In this document: positions 1-6,059 of the stretch, one piece after another
How positions within the stretch are numbered: position 1 is the first letter of the stretch
Layout of the letters: every line of letters begins with the position of its first letter
From: Gammaproteobacteria bacterium
GTDB lineage: Bacteria; Pseudomonadota; Gammaproteobacteria; Chromatiales; Chromatiaceae
DNA length: 10,862 nt
Reading direction: 5' to 3'
Assembly (NCBI GenBank): GCA_008080925.1
Contig: VMDJ01000102.1
Span: 1 to 10,862 of the forward strand
Made by a program: the position numbers and the translations under genes
Notes under the pieces: model-generated
The model's input: only the letters and a program-made list of their open reading frames with translations
What the model was told of the DNA's origin: nothing
The model's database searches: none

Positions 1-841
1 CACCGGTTGAGGCGCCTAAGTGAGGCAGCACAATGACACGTGGATGGTTTTTGTTTTCGTTACTTGGAAAGTCGGAGATGTAGGCGTAGACCTTGCCATC
101 ATCTAATGCCTTAAGAACCGCAGCGTCGTCGACAATGCCGTCACGCGCAAAGTTTAGGATCACTACGTTATCTTTCATGCGTTGCAAGCGATCGGCATTG
201 ATCATGTTGCGGGTCGCATCAATTAAGGGTACGTGGAAGGTTACAAAGTCCGCTTTGCTGAGTAATTCATCAACGCTGTTTGCGCGCTCAGCCTCTGCAG
301 AGAGTTTCCAAGCGCTTTGAATGGTAACGGATGGGTCAAAGCCGATGACTTTCATGCCGAGCGCAATCGCTGCGTTAGCGATTTGAACGCCTATCGCGCC
401 AAGACCAATGACACCTAGCGTGCGGCCAGGTAATTCAAAGCCAACATATTTTTTCTTACCGGCTTCGACATCTTTGCCAATTTGCGCATCATCACCTTCA
501 AGGTTGCTTGCGTAGTCCCATGCTTGCGCGATGTTTCGTGAGGCCATCAACATGCCAGCAATAACCAACTCCTTAACCGCATTGGCATTGGCACCGGGTG
601 CGTTAAAGACCGGAATACCTTTCTCGGTCATCTTGTCGACAGGGATGTTATTGGTGCCCGCGCCAGCACGACCTACGGCACGTAGCGTGTCTGGAATCTC
701 CATGTCATGCATTTTGTACGAACGCAGCAAGATGGCATCAGGGTGGCCAATTTCCGAAGCGATTTCGTAGTTATCACGCGGTAAGCGATCAAGGCCTTCG
801 GTAGCGATGTTGTTAAGCGTAAGAACTTTAAACTTCGACAT
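1..841 (-). CDS. serA: D-3-phosphoglycerate dehydrogenase, compact type (partial, C-terminus off the left edge)
   Basis: Oxidises 3-phosphoglycerate to 3-phosphohydroxypyruvate with NAD+, the first step of serine synthesis in the cytoplasm. An uninterrupted frame of 280 codons runs from ATG at 841 to the window edge. The Rossmann motif GLGAIG lies at residues 146-151, followed by the acidic D169 expected for NAD(H) use. The candidate catalytic residues are R233 (in NFARDG), E262 and H274 (in LPHLGAST). The N-terminal half carries the family blocks RAGAGTNNIPV (58-68) and APGANANAVKELVIAG (81-96). The segment from D257 to H274 (SDFPSNENKNHP...) is much shorter than in E. coli SerA, which matches the compact PGDH-like group common in Firmicutes and scattered proteobacteria. 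It follows serC with only six bases between stop and start, so the two are co-transcribed. Whether an ACT regulatory domain follows cannot be seen. Confidence 0.93.
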   Translation of the reverse strand, partial: MSKFKVLTLNNIATEGLDRLPRDNYEIASEIGHPDAILLRSYKMHDMEIPDTLRAVGRAGAGTNNIPVDKMTEKGIPVFNAPGANANAVKELVIAGMLMASRNIAQAWDYASNLEGDDAQIGKDVEAGKKKYVGFELPGRTLGVIGLGAIGVQIANAAIALGMKVIGFDPSVTIQSAWKLSAEAERANSVDELLSKADFVTFHVPLIDATRNMINADRLQRMKDNVVILNFARDGIVDDAAVLKALDDGKVYAYISDFPSNENKNHPRVIVLPHLGASTG

Positions 842-847
842 TCTGCT

Positions 848-1927
848 TTACCCCTTGGTGCGTTCAAATTCAGCCATGAAGCTCACGAGAGTGTCGATAC
901 CTTCTTCTGGCATCGCGTTATAGATACTCGCACGCATGCCACCAACAGAGCGGTGACCTTTCAGCGTCAGGAGACCGGCATTCTTTGCGCCGGCTAAGAA
1001 GTCAGCATCTAGATCAGCGTTCGCCAGTGTGAATGGAACGTTCATCCATGAGCGAGCAGATGTCTCAACGGGGTTGGCATAAAAGTCTGAGCCATCAATC
1101 GCGGCATATAACTTTTCAGCTTTACGTTGATTGGTTTGACCCATTGCTTCCAGACCACCGTTTTGACGTAACCAGTCAAAGACCAGACCTGCCATATACC
1201 AGCTGTAGGTCGGTGGAGTGTTATACATCGACTCATTTTCAGCCGGTGTTTTGTAATCCAAGGTGATTGGCGTGCCATCTTTTGCGTGGCCAATCAGATC
1301 ATCACGAATGATCACGATGGTAAGACCCGCAGGGCCAATGTTCTTTTGTGCGCCAGCGTAGATCATGCCGAACTTGGCCACATCAATGGGACGCGACAAG
1401 ATGGTTGATGACATATCGGCAATCAGCGGTGAGTTGCCTGTGTCAGGAATGTAAGGGAACTCAACACCACCGATAGTTTCATTCGGGGTGTAATGCACGT
1501 AAGCCGCATTGCTATCGAGGTTTAAAGCATCTACTGCAGGCACGGTGGTGAAGTTAGTGTCTTCAGTGCTTGCCGCGACGCGAACATCACCAAAACGTTT
1601 CGCCTCTCCAATCGCTTTTTTAGACCACATACCGGTGTTGATGTAGTCGGCGCTCTTACCACGCATCAGATTGAGTGGGATCGCTGAGAATTGCTGAGAA
1701 GCCCCGCCTTGTAAGAACAGCACTTTGTAGTTATCAGGAATATTCATCAGTGCGCGCAGATCAGTTTCGGCTTGAGCTGCGATGCTCATGTATTCCTTAC
1801 CGCGATGACTCATTTCCATCACAGACATACCTGATCCATTCCAATCAGCCATCTCGGCTTGTGCTCGTTCGATTACTGCTGTCGGCAACATGGCTGGGCC
1901 AGCGCTGAAATTAAATGCACGTGACAT
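848..1927 (-). CDS. serC: Phosphoserine aminotransferase
   Basis: PLP-dependent transaminase that converts 3-phosphohydroxypyruvate and glutamate to phosphoserine; the family also serves the related step of pyridoxal phosphate synthesis in many proteobacteria. The protein has 359 residues, the usual SerC length. It opens with the signature FNFSAGPAMLP (5-15). HRG at 41-43 matches the substrate-phosphate region, and GGAS (74-77) and W101 match the cofactor pocket. D171 lies in the strand IADMSS, and K195 in GAQKNIGPAG is the Schiff-base lysine. The start is ATG at 1927 with AGGAG seven bases upstream. It is the first gene of a serC-serA unit. A -10-like TACAAT on the minus strand (1963-1958) overlaps the T tract of the upstream terminator and could be its promoter, but no convincing -35 is visible. 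Confidence 0.97.
   Translation of the reverse strand: MSRAFNFSAGPAMLPTAVIERAQAEMADWNGSGMSVMEMSHRGKEYMSIAAQAETDLRALMNIPDNYKVLFLQGGASQQFSAIPLNLMRGKSADYINTGMWSKKAIGEAKRFGDVRVAASTEDTNFTTVPAVDALNLDSNAAYVHYTPNETIGGVEFPYIPDTGNSPLIADMSSTILSRPIDVAKFGMIYAGAQKNIGPAGLTIVIIRDDLIGHAKDGTPITLDYKTPAENESMYNTPPTYSWYMAGLVFDWLRQNGGLEAMGQTNQRKAEKLYAAIDGSDFYANPVETSARSWMNVPFTLANADLDADFLAGAKNAGLLTLKGHRSVGGMRASIYNAMPEEGIDTLVSFMAEFERTKG
851..856 (-). promoter_or_regulatory. serA ribosome binding site inside the end of serC
   Basis: Read on the minus strand, AAGGGG sits directly before the serC TAA (850-848), nine bases upstream of the serA ATG. Because the site lies within the last serC codons, ribosomes finishing serC pass over it. 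This suggests translational coupling of the two serine enzymes (inference). Confidence 0.6.
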
Positions 1928-1962
1928 TCTGATACTCCTAAGAATTTTTATTTTTTCATTGT

Positions 1963-1990
1963 AAAAAAAAGCCCCGCTGGTGCGGGGCTT
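1963..1990 (-). terminator. Rho-independent terminator of the sodium symporter operon
   Basis: On the minus strand a perfect 9-bp GC-rich stem (AAGCCCCGC / GCGGGGCTT, 1990-1982 with 1977-1969) closes a 4-base loop and runs into eight consecutive T (1970-1963). It begins 20 bases after the stop codon of the symporter gene and separates it from serC. Confidence 0.92.
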
Positions 1991-2009
1991 AAAAGGGTTG
2001 TTTTAGATA

Positions 2010-3803
2010 TTAGTGAGCTGACGCTGCACCCGCACCTTTAGGTACGCGAATATCTTCAACAAGGTCTTGGATATGCTGTGGTGGTGGCGCAGTCATTTTA
2101 GAAACAACGATTGCCACAATGAAGTTCACCAGTGCACCGATTGCGCCGAAGGCGTTAACCGAAATACCCATAAACCAGCTCTTTGTGTAGCCTTCCCACT
2201 GCAGGATTTCTGCGGTGCCAGGGATGAAGAGGATACCCTTTTCCTGGAACACGTAGAACATGGTTACGCTGATACCAGCGATCATGCCTGCGATAGCACC
2301 TTGACGGTTCATACCTTTGTTAAAGATACCCATCATCAGTACTGGGAAGATTGAAGAGGCTGCAAGACCGAACGCGATCGCTACCGTACCAGCCGCGAAG
2401 CCAGGAGGGTGTAGACCGAAGTAACCAGCCAATGCGATCGCACCAACCATCGACAGACGAGAAGCCATCAATTCGCCTTTCTCTGAGATGTCTGGGTTGA
2501 TCATGCCTTTGATAACGTCGTGTGATACCGCAGATGCGATTGCCAACAACAGACCTGCTGCTGTAGACAGTGCCGCAGCCAAACCACCCGCAACAACGAT
2601 CGCGATTACCCAGTTAGGGAGACCAGCGATTTCTGGGTTAGCCAATACCATGATGTCACGGTCGACTTTGGTCATTTCGTTGCCTTTCCAACCGAATGCT
2701 TCAGCTTTAGCAGCCATTTCTGGGTTCTTGTCGTTGTAGTACTGGATACGACCGTCGCCGTTCTTATCTTCATACTTCAACAAACCAGTTTTTTCCCAGT
2801 TGTAGAACCACTGAGGAGCTTTCGCATACTCGAGGTTTGCAGTTGCTTCACCAACAGGACCAGTTTGGATGGTGTTCATTAGGTTCAAACGAGCCATAGA
2901 ACCTACTGCAGGCGCAGTGGTGTAAAGGATCGCGATGAAGACCAATGCCCATGCAGCAGATGAACGAGCGTCTGCAACCTTTGGTACGGTGAAGAAACGG
3001 ATGATGACGTGTGGCAAGCCAGCAGTACCGATCATCAATGAAACGGTGTAAACAAACATGTTCAGTTTGCTACCCATCAATTGAGTTGAGTACTCTTTAA
3101 AGCCGAGGTCGGTAACCACCATGTCGAGCTTATCCATCATGGAGATACCAGAGCCATCAGCCATGGTGCCAATCAAACCCAACTGAGGTAGTGGGTTGCC
3201 AGTGATGTTCAGTGAAATAAACACAGCTGGGATGGTGTAAGCGAAGATCAATACGATGTACTGAGCGATCTGAGTATAAGTAATACCTTTCATACCACCC
3301 AATACTGCGTAGATGAATACGATACCCATACCGATGAACAGGCCTTGCTCATATGAAGTCTCGAGGAAGCGAGAGAACGCAACACCGATACCTTTCATCT
3401 GACCGATTACGTAAGTAACCGAAGCCAAGATCAAACAGATAACCGCTACAAGACGTGCACCCTTAGAGTAGAAGCGCTCGCCGATGAACTCAGGCACGGT
3501 GAACTTACCGAACTTACGTAGGTAAGGTGCTAGCAACATTGCCAACAATACGTAACCACCGGTCCAGCCCATCAGGAACACTGATGCACCGTAGCCGTTG
3601 AACGCAATCAAGCCTGCCATTGAGATAAATGATGCTGCTGACATCCAGTCCGCCGCAGTTGCCATACCGTTAGCTACTGGGTGAACGCCTTTGCCTGCAA
3701 CGTAGAATTCGCCGGTGCTTCCCGCACGTGCCCAAATCGCAATACCGATGTAGAGCAAGAAGGTCGCGCCAACGACAATATATGTAAGTGTACTTAGATC
3801 CAT
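2010..3803 (-). CDS. Sodium:solute symporter large subunit, VC_2705 (ActP-like) subfamily
   Basis: Inner-membrane permease of the SSS family, probably sodium-driven uptake of acetate or another small carboxylate; the substrate is inferred only from the family. The 597 residues give about 13 hydrophobic segments. GEFYVAGKGVHPVANGMATAADWMS begins at residue 31, GTAGLPHVIIRFFTVP lies at 259-274, and AALSTAAGLLLAIASAVSHD at 409-429 holds Ser/Thr residues (S413, T414) in the helix where the family binds sodium. Between the segments ending near 312 and starting near 396 there is a long polar insert with an EF-hand-like loop at D346-D358 (DKNGDGRIQ). Start ATG with AGGAG six bases upstream. The gene follows the DUF4212 gene by 12 bases, the standard small-then-large order of this subfamily. 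A strong terminator follows it. The tail (571-597) is hydrophilic and predicted cytoplasmic. Confidence 0.93.
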   Translation of the reverse strand: MDLSTLTYIVVGATFLLYIGIAIWARAGSTGEFYVAGKGVHPVANGMATAADWMSAASFISMAGLIAFNGYGASVFLMGWTGGYVLLAMLLAPYLRKFGKFTVPEFIGERFYSKGARLVAVICLILASVTYVIGQMKGIGVAFSRFLETSYEQGLFIGMGIVFIYAVLGGMKGITYTQIAQYIVLIFAYTIPAVFISLNITGNPLPQLGLIGTMADGSGISMMDKLDMVVTDLGFKEYSTQLMGSKLNMFVYTVSLMIGTAGLPHVIIRFFTVPKVADARSSAAWALVFIAILYTTAPAVGSMARLNLMNTIQTGPVGEATANLEYAKAPQWFYNWEKTGLLKYEDKNGDGRIQYYNDKNPEMAAKAEAFGWKGNEMTKVDRDIMVLANPEIAGLPNWVIAIVVAGGLAAALSTAAGLLLAIASAVSHDVIKGMINPDISEKGELMASRLSMVGAIALAGYFGLHPPGFAAGTVAIAFGLAASSIFPVLMMGIFNKGMNRQGAIAGMIAGISVTMFYVFQEKGILFIPGTAEILQWEGYTKSWFMGISVNAFGAIGALVNFIVAIVVSKMTAPPPQHIQDLVEDIRVPKGAGAASAH

Positions 3804-3815
3804 GGTTTGCTCCTA

Positions 3816-4070
3816 TTAATCTTCAGACACGCCAAACTGTTTATCCAGTTTGTTCATCTGAGATGCGTAGTAGAAACACAGACCTAGGAACACATAAATT
3901 GAACCGTTCTGTGCAAACCAGAAACCGAGACCCACGCCGCCAATTTTTATGGCATTGAGAGGCTCAGCGAGGATGATCCCGAAGCCGTATGAAACGACAA
4001 ACCAGATCACCAACAAGATGCTGACAAGACGAACATTCGCTTGCCAATATTTGGATGCATTATTATCCAT
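3816..4070 (-). CDS. DUF4212 protein, small subunit of the sodium:solute symporter
   Basis: An 84-residue inner-membrane protein with two hydrophobic segments (about 15-35 and 47-70) and the family signature GFWFAQNGSIYVFL (49-62). DUF4212 proteins are almost always encoded just upstream of VC_2705-type SSS permeases, as here (12 bases apart), and are regarded as an accessory subunit; the biochemical role is not established. The start is ATG at 4070. Its Shine-Dalgarno, GGAG on the minus strand about 10 bases upstream, is rather distant, so translation may be modest. It is the first gene of the two-gene operon, with a 207-base upstream gap that must hold the promoter. Confidence 0.92.
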   Translation of the reverse strand: MDNNASKYWQANVRLVSILLVIWFVVSYGFGIILAEPLNAIKIGGVGLGFWFAQNGSIYVFLGLCFYYASQMNKLDKQFGVSED

Positions 4071-4210
4071 ATCTCGATCGCTCCGCAGTTGGTAGTTAGT
4101 AGTTATTCTGTTTAAGGGGAACCAATTTGAAAATGTCTGTTGCTTTTATTATTCAGACAAACTCAATACATCTGATCCAACTTAGACAGCGTTGATTATT
4201 CAACAAGTGA

Positions 4211-4239
4211 ATTGTTGTTGGTATTTATACTAATGTCAA
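4211..4239 (-). promoter_or_regulatory. Candidate sigma-70 promoter for the DUF4212-symporter operon
   Basis: On the minus strand TTGACA (4239-4234) is a perfect -35, followed after 17 bases by AACAAT (4216-4211), four of six matches to the -10. Transcription would start near 4204 and give a leader of roughly 130 bases. Within and just below it lie short inverted repeats built from CAAC/GTTG (4191-4217), which could be an operator. Based on consensus matching only. Confidence 0.35.
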
Positions 4240-4249
4240 AGTTTTATAC

Positions 4250-4273
4250 GAACATAAGATTTCACTTATGTTC
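4250..4273 (-). repeat. Perfect 9-bp inverted repeat after the EamA transporter gene
   Basis: GAACATAAG (4250-4258) is separated by six bases from its exact complement CTTATGTTC (4265-4273). It begins four bases beyond the EamA stop codon. As a terminator for that gene it is weak: the stem is AT-rich and on the minus strand no T run follows. It may instead be a protein-binding dyad just upstream of the candidate symporter promoter. Confidence 0.5.
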
Positions 4274-4277
4274 TAAC

Positions 4278-5159
4278 TTACTGACTACTATCCAAGCGTT
4301 TTAGGTGGCCTAACCACAACACAATTGCACCAGAGATAATGAACAACGCGCCAACCATAAAACCGGTTGTTAGAGGATCATCAAAGATAAAACTACTAAA
4401 CAAAGCGGCTGCAAAAATTTGTGTGTTAAGGAGTGGTGATAACGATGAGGCATCTCCAAAGTTATAAGCCTTAATGATGCAGAAGTGGCCCAAAGCACCG
4501 AGTACACCCAAGCTAATCAATATCAACCATTGTTGTATCGTGGGTGGCTGCCAATAAGGCAGAACAACAAGACTCATCACAACACTACCAATGAGTGTCG
4601 CGTTGAGTAAGGTCTTAAGGTTGTGATCACGTCCGCGTAGATAGCGTGTCATGAGTAAATAGAAGGCGTAAAAGAAAGCAGCAACTAATGCGAGGTAGAG
4701 ATAAGGATTGGTGTTTTCTATGCCGGGTTGTGTGATTGCGATAACGCCACTAAAGCCTAACAGTGCCGCAAGCCAATGCCACCACAAGACTTTTTCTTTA
4801 AGTAGCCAACCTGCAAGTAATGTGACGATCAAAGGGGCAAGCAGCATGATTGCGGTAGCTTCTCCGATTGGCGCATGTTTAAAAGCGTTATACGCACATA
4901 AGGTCATGGCAAGAAGGCTCAGGCCTCTAAAAAACTGAATCCAAGGGTGCGCTGAAAGCTGAAATAGCACCTCTCTTTGCGGTAACAAAACAAGAAAGAC
5001 TAAAAGTGTGTGAAACGAATAACGTGCCCAGACCACTTGGGCAGCAGGCAGGCCGTCACGCATCAGGATTTTGCCTAAATTATCCATACCAGCGAGCAAG
5101 AAGCAGGCAAGCACACTAAGGCTGATCGCAAATATCCAGTCGCGGGAGGTTTGGGGCAA
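4278..5159 (-). CDS. EamA/DMT-superfamily transporter
   Basis: Inner-membrane permease of the drug/metabolite transporter superfamily, 293 residues with about ten hydrophobic segments arranged as two EamA repeats (about 10-142 and 152-286). Typical features are the conserved FRGLSLL (77-83), PIGEATAIMLLAPLIVTLLAG (97-117, near the end of repeat one) and SPLLNTQIFAA (241-251) in repeat two. The substrate cannot be told; relatives move amino acids, nucleosides or other metabolites. The start is TTG at 5159-5157, chosen because AAGGAG lies six bases upstream and no in-frame ATG near it has a comparable site. The gene stands alone between two intergenic gaps and is divergent from the DUF302 gene. 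An AT-rich TATATATAG stretch (minus strand, about 5197-5186) could contain its -10, but no -35 is evident. Confidence 0.9.
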   Translation of the reverse strand: MPQTSRDWIFAISLSVLACFLLAGMDNLGKILMRDGLPAAQVVWARYSFHTLLVFLVLLPQREVLFQLSAHPWIQFFRGLSLLAMTLCAYNAFKHAPIGEATAIMLLAPLIVTLLAGWLLKEKVLWWHWLAALLGFSGVIAITQPGIENTNPYLYLALVAAFFYAFYLLMTRYLRGRDHNLKTLLNATLIGSVVMSLVVLPYWQPPTIQQWLILISLGVLGALGHFCIIKAYNFGDASSLSPLLNTQIFAAALFSSFIFDDPLTTGFMVGALFIISGAIVLWLGHLKRLDSSQ

Positions 5160-5165
5160 GGCGCG

Positions 5166-5171
5166 CTCCTT
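5166..5171 (-). promoter_or_regulatory. Ribosome binding site that fixes the TTG start of the EamA gene
   Basis: AAGGAG on the minus strand, six bases before TTG at 5159. This ideal match and spacing is what supports the rare start codon. Confidence 0.75.
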
Positions 5172-5229
5172 ATGAAAGTCGATGCACTATATATAAAGTA
5201 TGTTGGATTTGGCGAGGACGTAATTTCGG

Positions 5230-5260
5230 GTGATTTTTTATTCGATTTCTATAGAATCGA
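5230..5260 (+). promoter_or_regulatory. Candidate promoter with overlapping dyad, upstream of the DUF302 gene
   Basis: TAGAAT (5252-5257, five of six matches to the -10) lies 16 bases after GTGATT (5230-5235, a weak -35). A near-palindrome covers the -10: TCGATT (5242-5247), one extra T, CTATAG, then AATCGA (5255-5260). The site is in the divergent gap between the EamA transporter and the DUF302 gene, so a dimeric regulator bound here could affect both. Motif matching only. Confidence 0.35.
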
Positions 5261-5331
5261 CCCCTCAAGAAAAAAGCTCACCGTGATTTCACAGAGTGGA
5301 GCCTACAAATTCAGTCCTTGAGGAAACATTA

Positions 5332-5874
5332 ATGAAGAAGTTAATTACAGCTGCATTGGTTGCATTGGCGATGGTGACTTCAGCTCACGCTGATCATCAC
5401 GGTAAGAAAAAACAAGAAGTTAAAGCGCCTGCTTTCGATAAGGCTGTTGCACAGCAAATGATTGAAAACAGCATTCAGCGTTTTAAGTTGGTTGAAGGTG
5501 TATCGCTTGATGATGCTATCGAAGGCATGAAATCACGCGCGACTGCGTTGAACTTCAAGCTGGTTGCTGAGCTGCCATTGAGTAAAGACGTAGAAGCAAA
5601 AACTGGTAAGCCAGGTCGTAAGATGCACATCTTGGCGTTCTGTGACTCACTGATTGCTAAAGAGATGGTTGAGTACAACATGATCTTTGCGGGCTTCTTG
5701 CCATGTCGTATTGCGGCGATTGAAGACGCAGAAGGTAATGGCTGGTTGGTCACCATGAATATGGACATGATGCTGCACGCAGTTGAATTGACTCCTGAGC
5801 TAACTAAGTTGGCGAAGAAAGTTCGTGATGACATCTACAGCATCGTGGAGGCAGGCGTTAACGGCGATTTCTAA
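5332..5874 (+). CDS. Exported DUF302-domain protein
   Basis: A 180-residue protein with a clear Sec signal peptide: MKK, a hydrophobic core, then AHA (18-20) before a His/Lys-rich mature start (DHHGKKK). The mature part fits DUF302, a small alpha/beta fold of unknown function. A helix and strand (about 58-82) lead to HILAFCD (99-105), then FLPCRIAAIED (122-132) and the strand WLVTMNMD (138-145). Cys104 and Cys125 fall at the positions where one branch of the family has conserved cysteines. The start is ATG at 5332, with GAGG eight bases upstream and the signal peptide directly after it; an in-frame GTG at 5296 would put 12 polar residues before the signal peptide. Its own terminator follows. 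DUF302 proteins recur near sulfur-oxidation genes and sqr is next, so a periplasmic role in sulfur or redox chemistry is possible but unproven. Confidence 0.85.
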   Translation: MKKLITAALVALAMVTSAHADHHGKKKQEVKAPAFDKAVAQQMIENSIQRFKLVEGVSLDDAIEGMKSRATALNFKLVAELPLSKDVEAKTGKPGRKMHILAFCDSLIAKEMVEYNMIFAGFLPCRIAAIEDAEGNGWLVTMNMDMMLHAVELTPELTKLAKKVRDDIYSIVEAGVNGDF

Positions 5875-5895
5875 TCGTTTAACGACCTGAATCTC

Positions 5896-5923
5896 AAAAA
5901 AGCCGGCTTTTGCCGGCTTTTTT
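5896..5923 (+). terminator. Rho-independent terminator after the DUF302 gene
   Basis: AAAAAAGCCGGC (5896-5907), a TTTT loop, then GCCGGCTTTTTT (5912-5923). The GC core is six pairs, extended by A-T pairs, with a six-T tail. The A run on the left would let it also work in the opposite direction. It lies 21 bases past the stop. Confidence 0.93.
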
Positions 5924-5944
5924 ATGTCTACAGTCTAAAACCTG

Positions 5945-5974
5945 TTGCAAAAAGAGGGATTTCCCTAAGATAAT
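5945..5974 (+). promoter_or_regulatory. sqr: Candidate sqr promoter with an inverted repeat between -35 and -10
   Basis: TTGCAA (5945-5950, four of six) and GATAAT (5969-5974, five of six) are 18 bases apart. Between them is the dyad AGGGA-TT-TCCCT (5955-5966), well placed for a repressor or for a regulator that untwists the spacer. A start near 5981 would give a leader of about 80 bases. A second short palindrome, GGGATCCC (6015-6022), lies in that leader. Confidence 0.45.
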
Positions 5975-6059
5975 CAGCGTACTAAACACCCGCTAACGGT
6001 GTGGATAAAAAGACGGGATCCCAATCTCGCTATTCAATAACTTTTTAAGGAGTCTGCCA

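Noticed and set aside
2067..2354. A 95-codon plus-strand frame within the symporter gene
   Set aside because: It is antisense to well-conserved transporter sequence, with no start signal and no recognisable domain.
4192..4203. FNR-like site TTGA-TTAT-TCAA
   Set aside because: The FNR/Crp-type consensus needs TTGAT-N4-ATCAA over 14 bases; this one is two bases shorter, so it was kept only as a general dyad.
5296..5331. GTG start giving a DUF302 protein 12 residues longer
   Set aside because: The extension is polar and precedes an otherwise perfect signal peptide; the ATG at 5332 has a better ribosome site.
5475..5834. A 119-codon open frame on the minus strand inside the DUF302 gene
   Set aside because: It lies wholly antisense to a gene with a signal peptide and recognisable domain, has no ribosome site and resembles no family.
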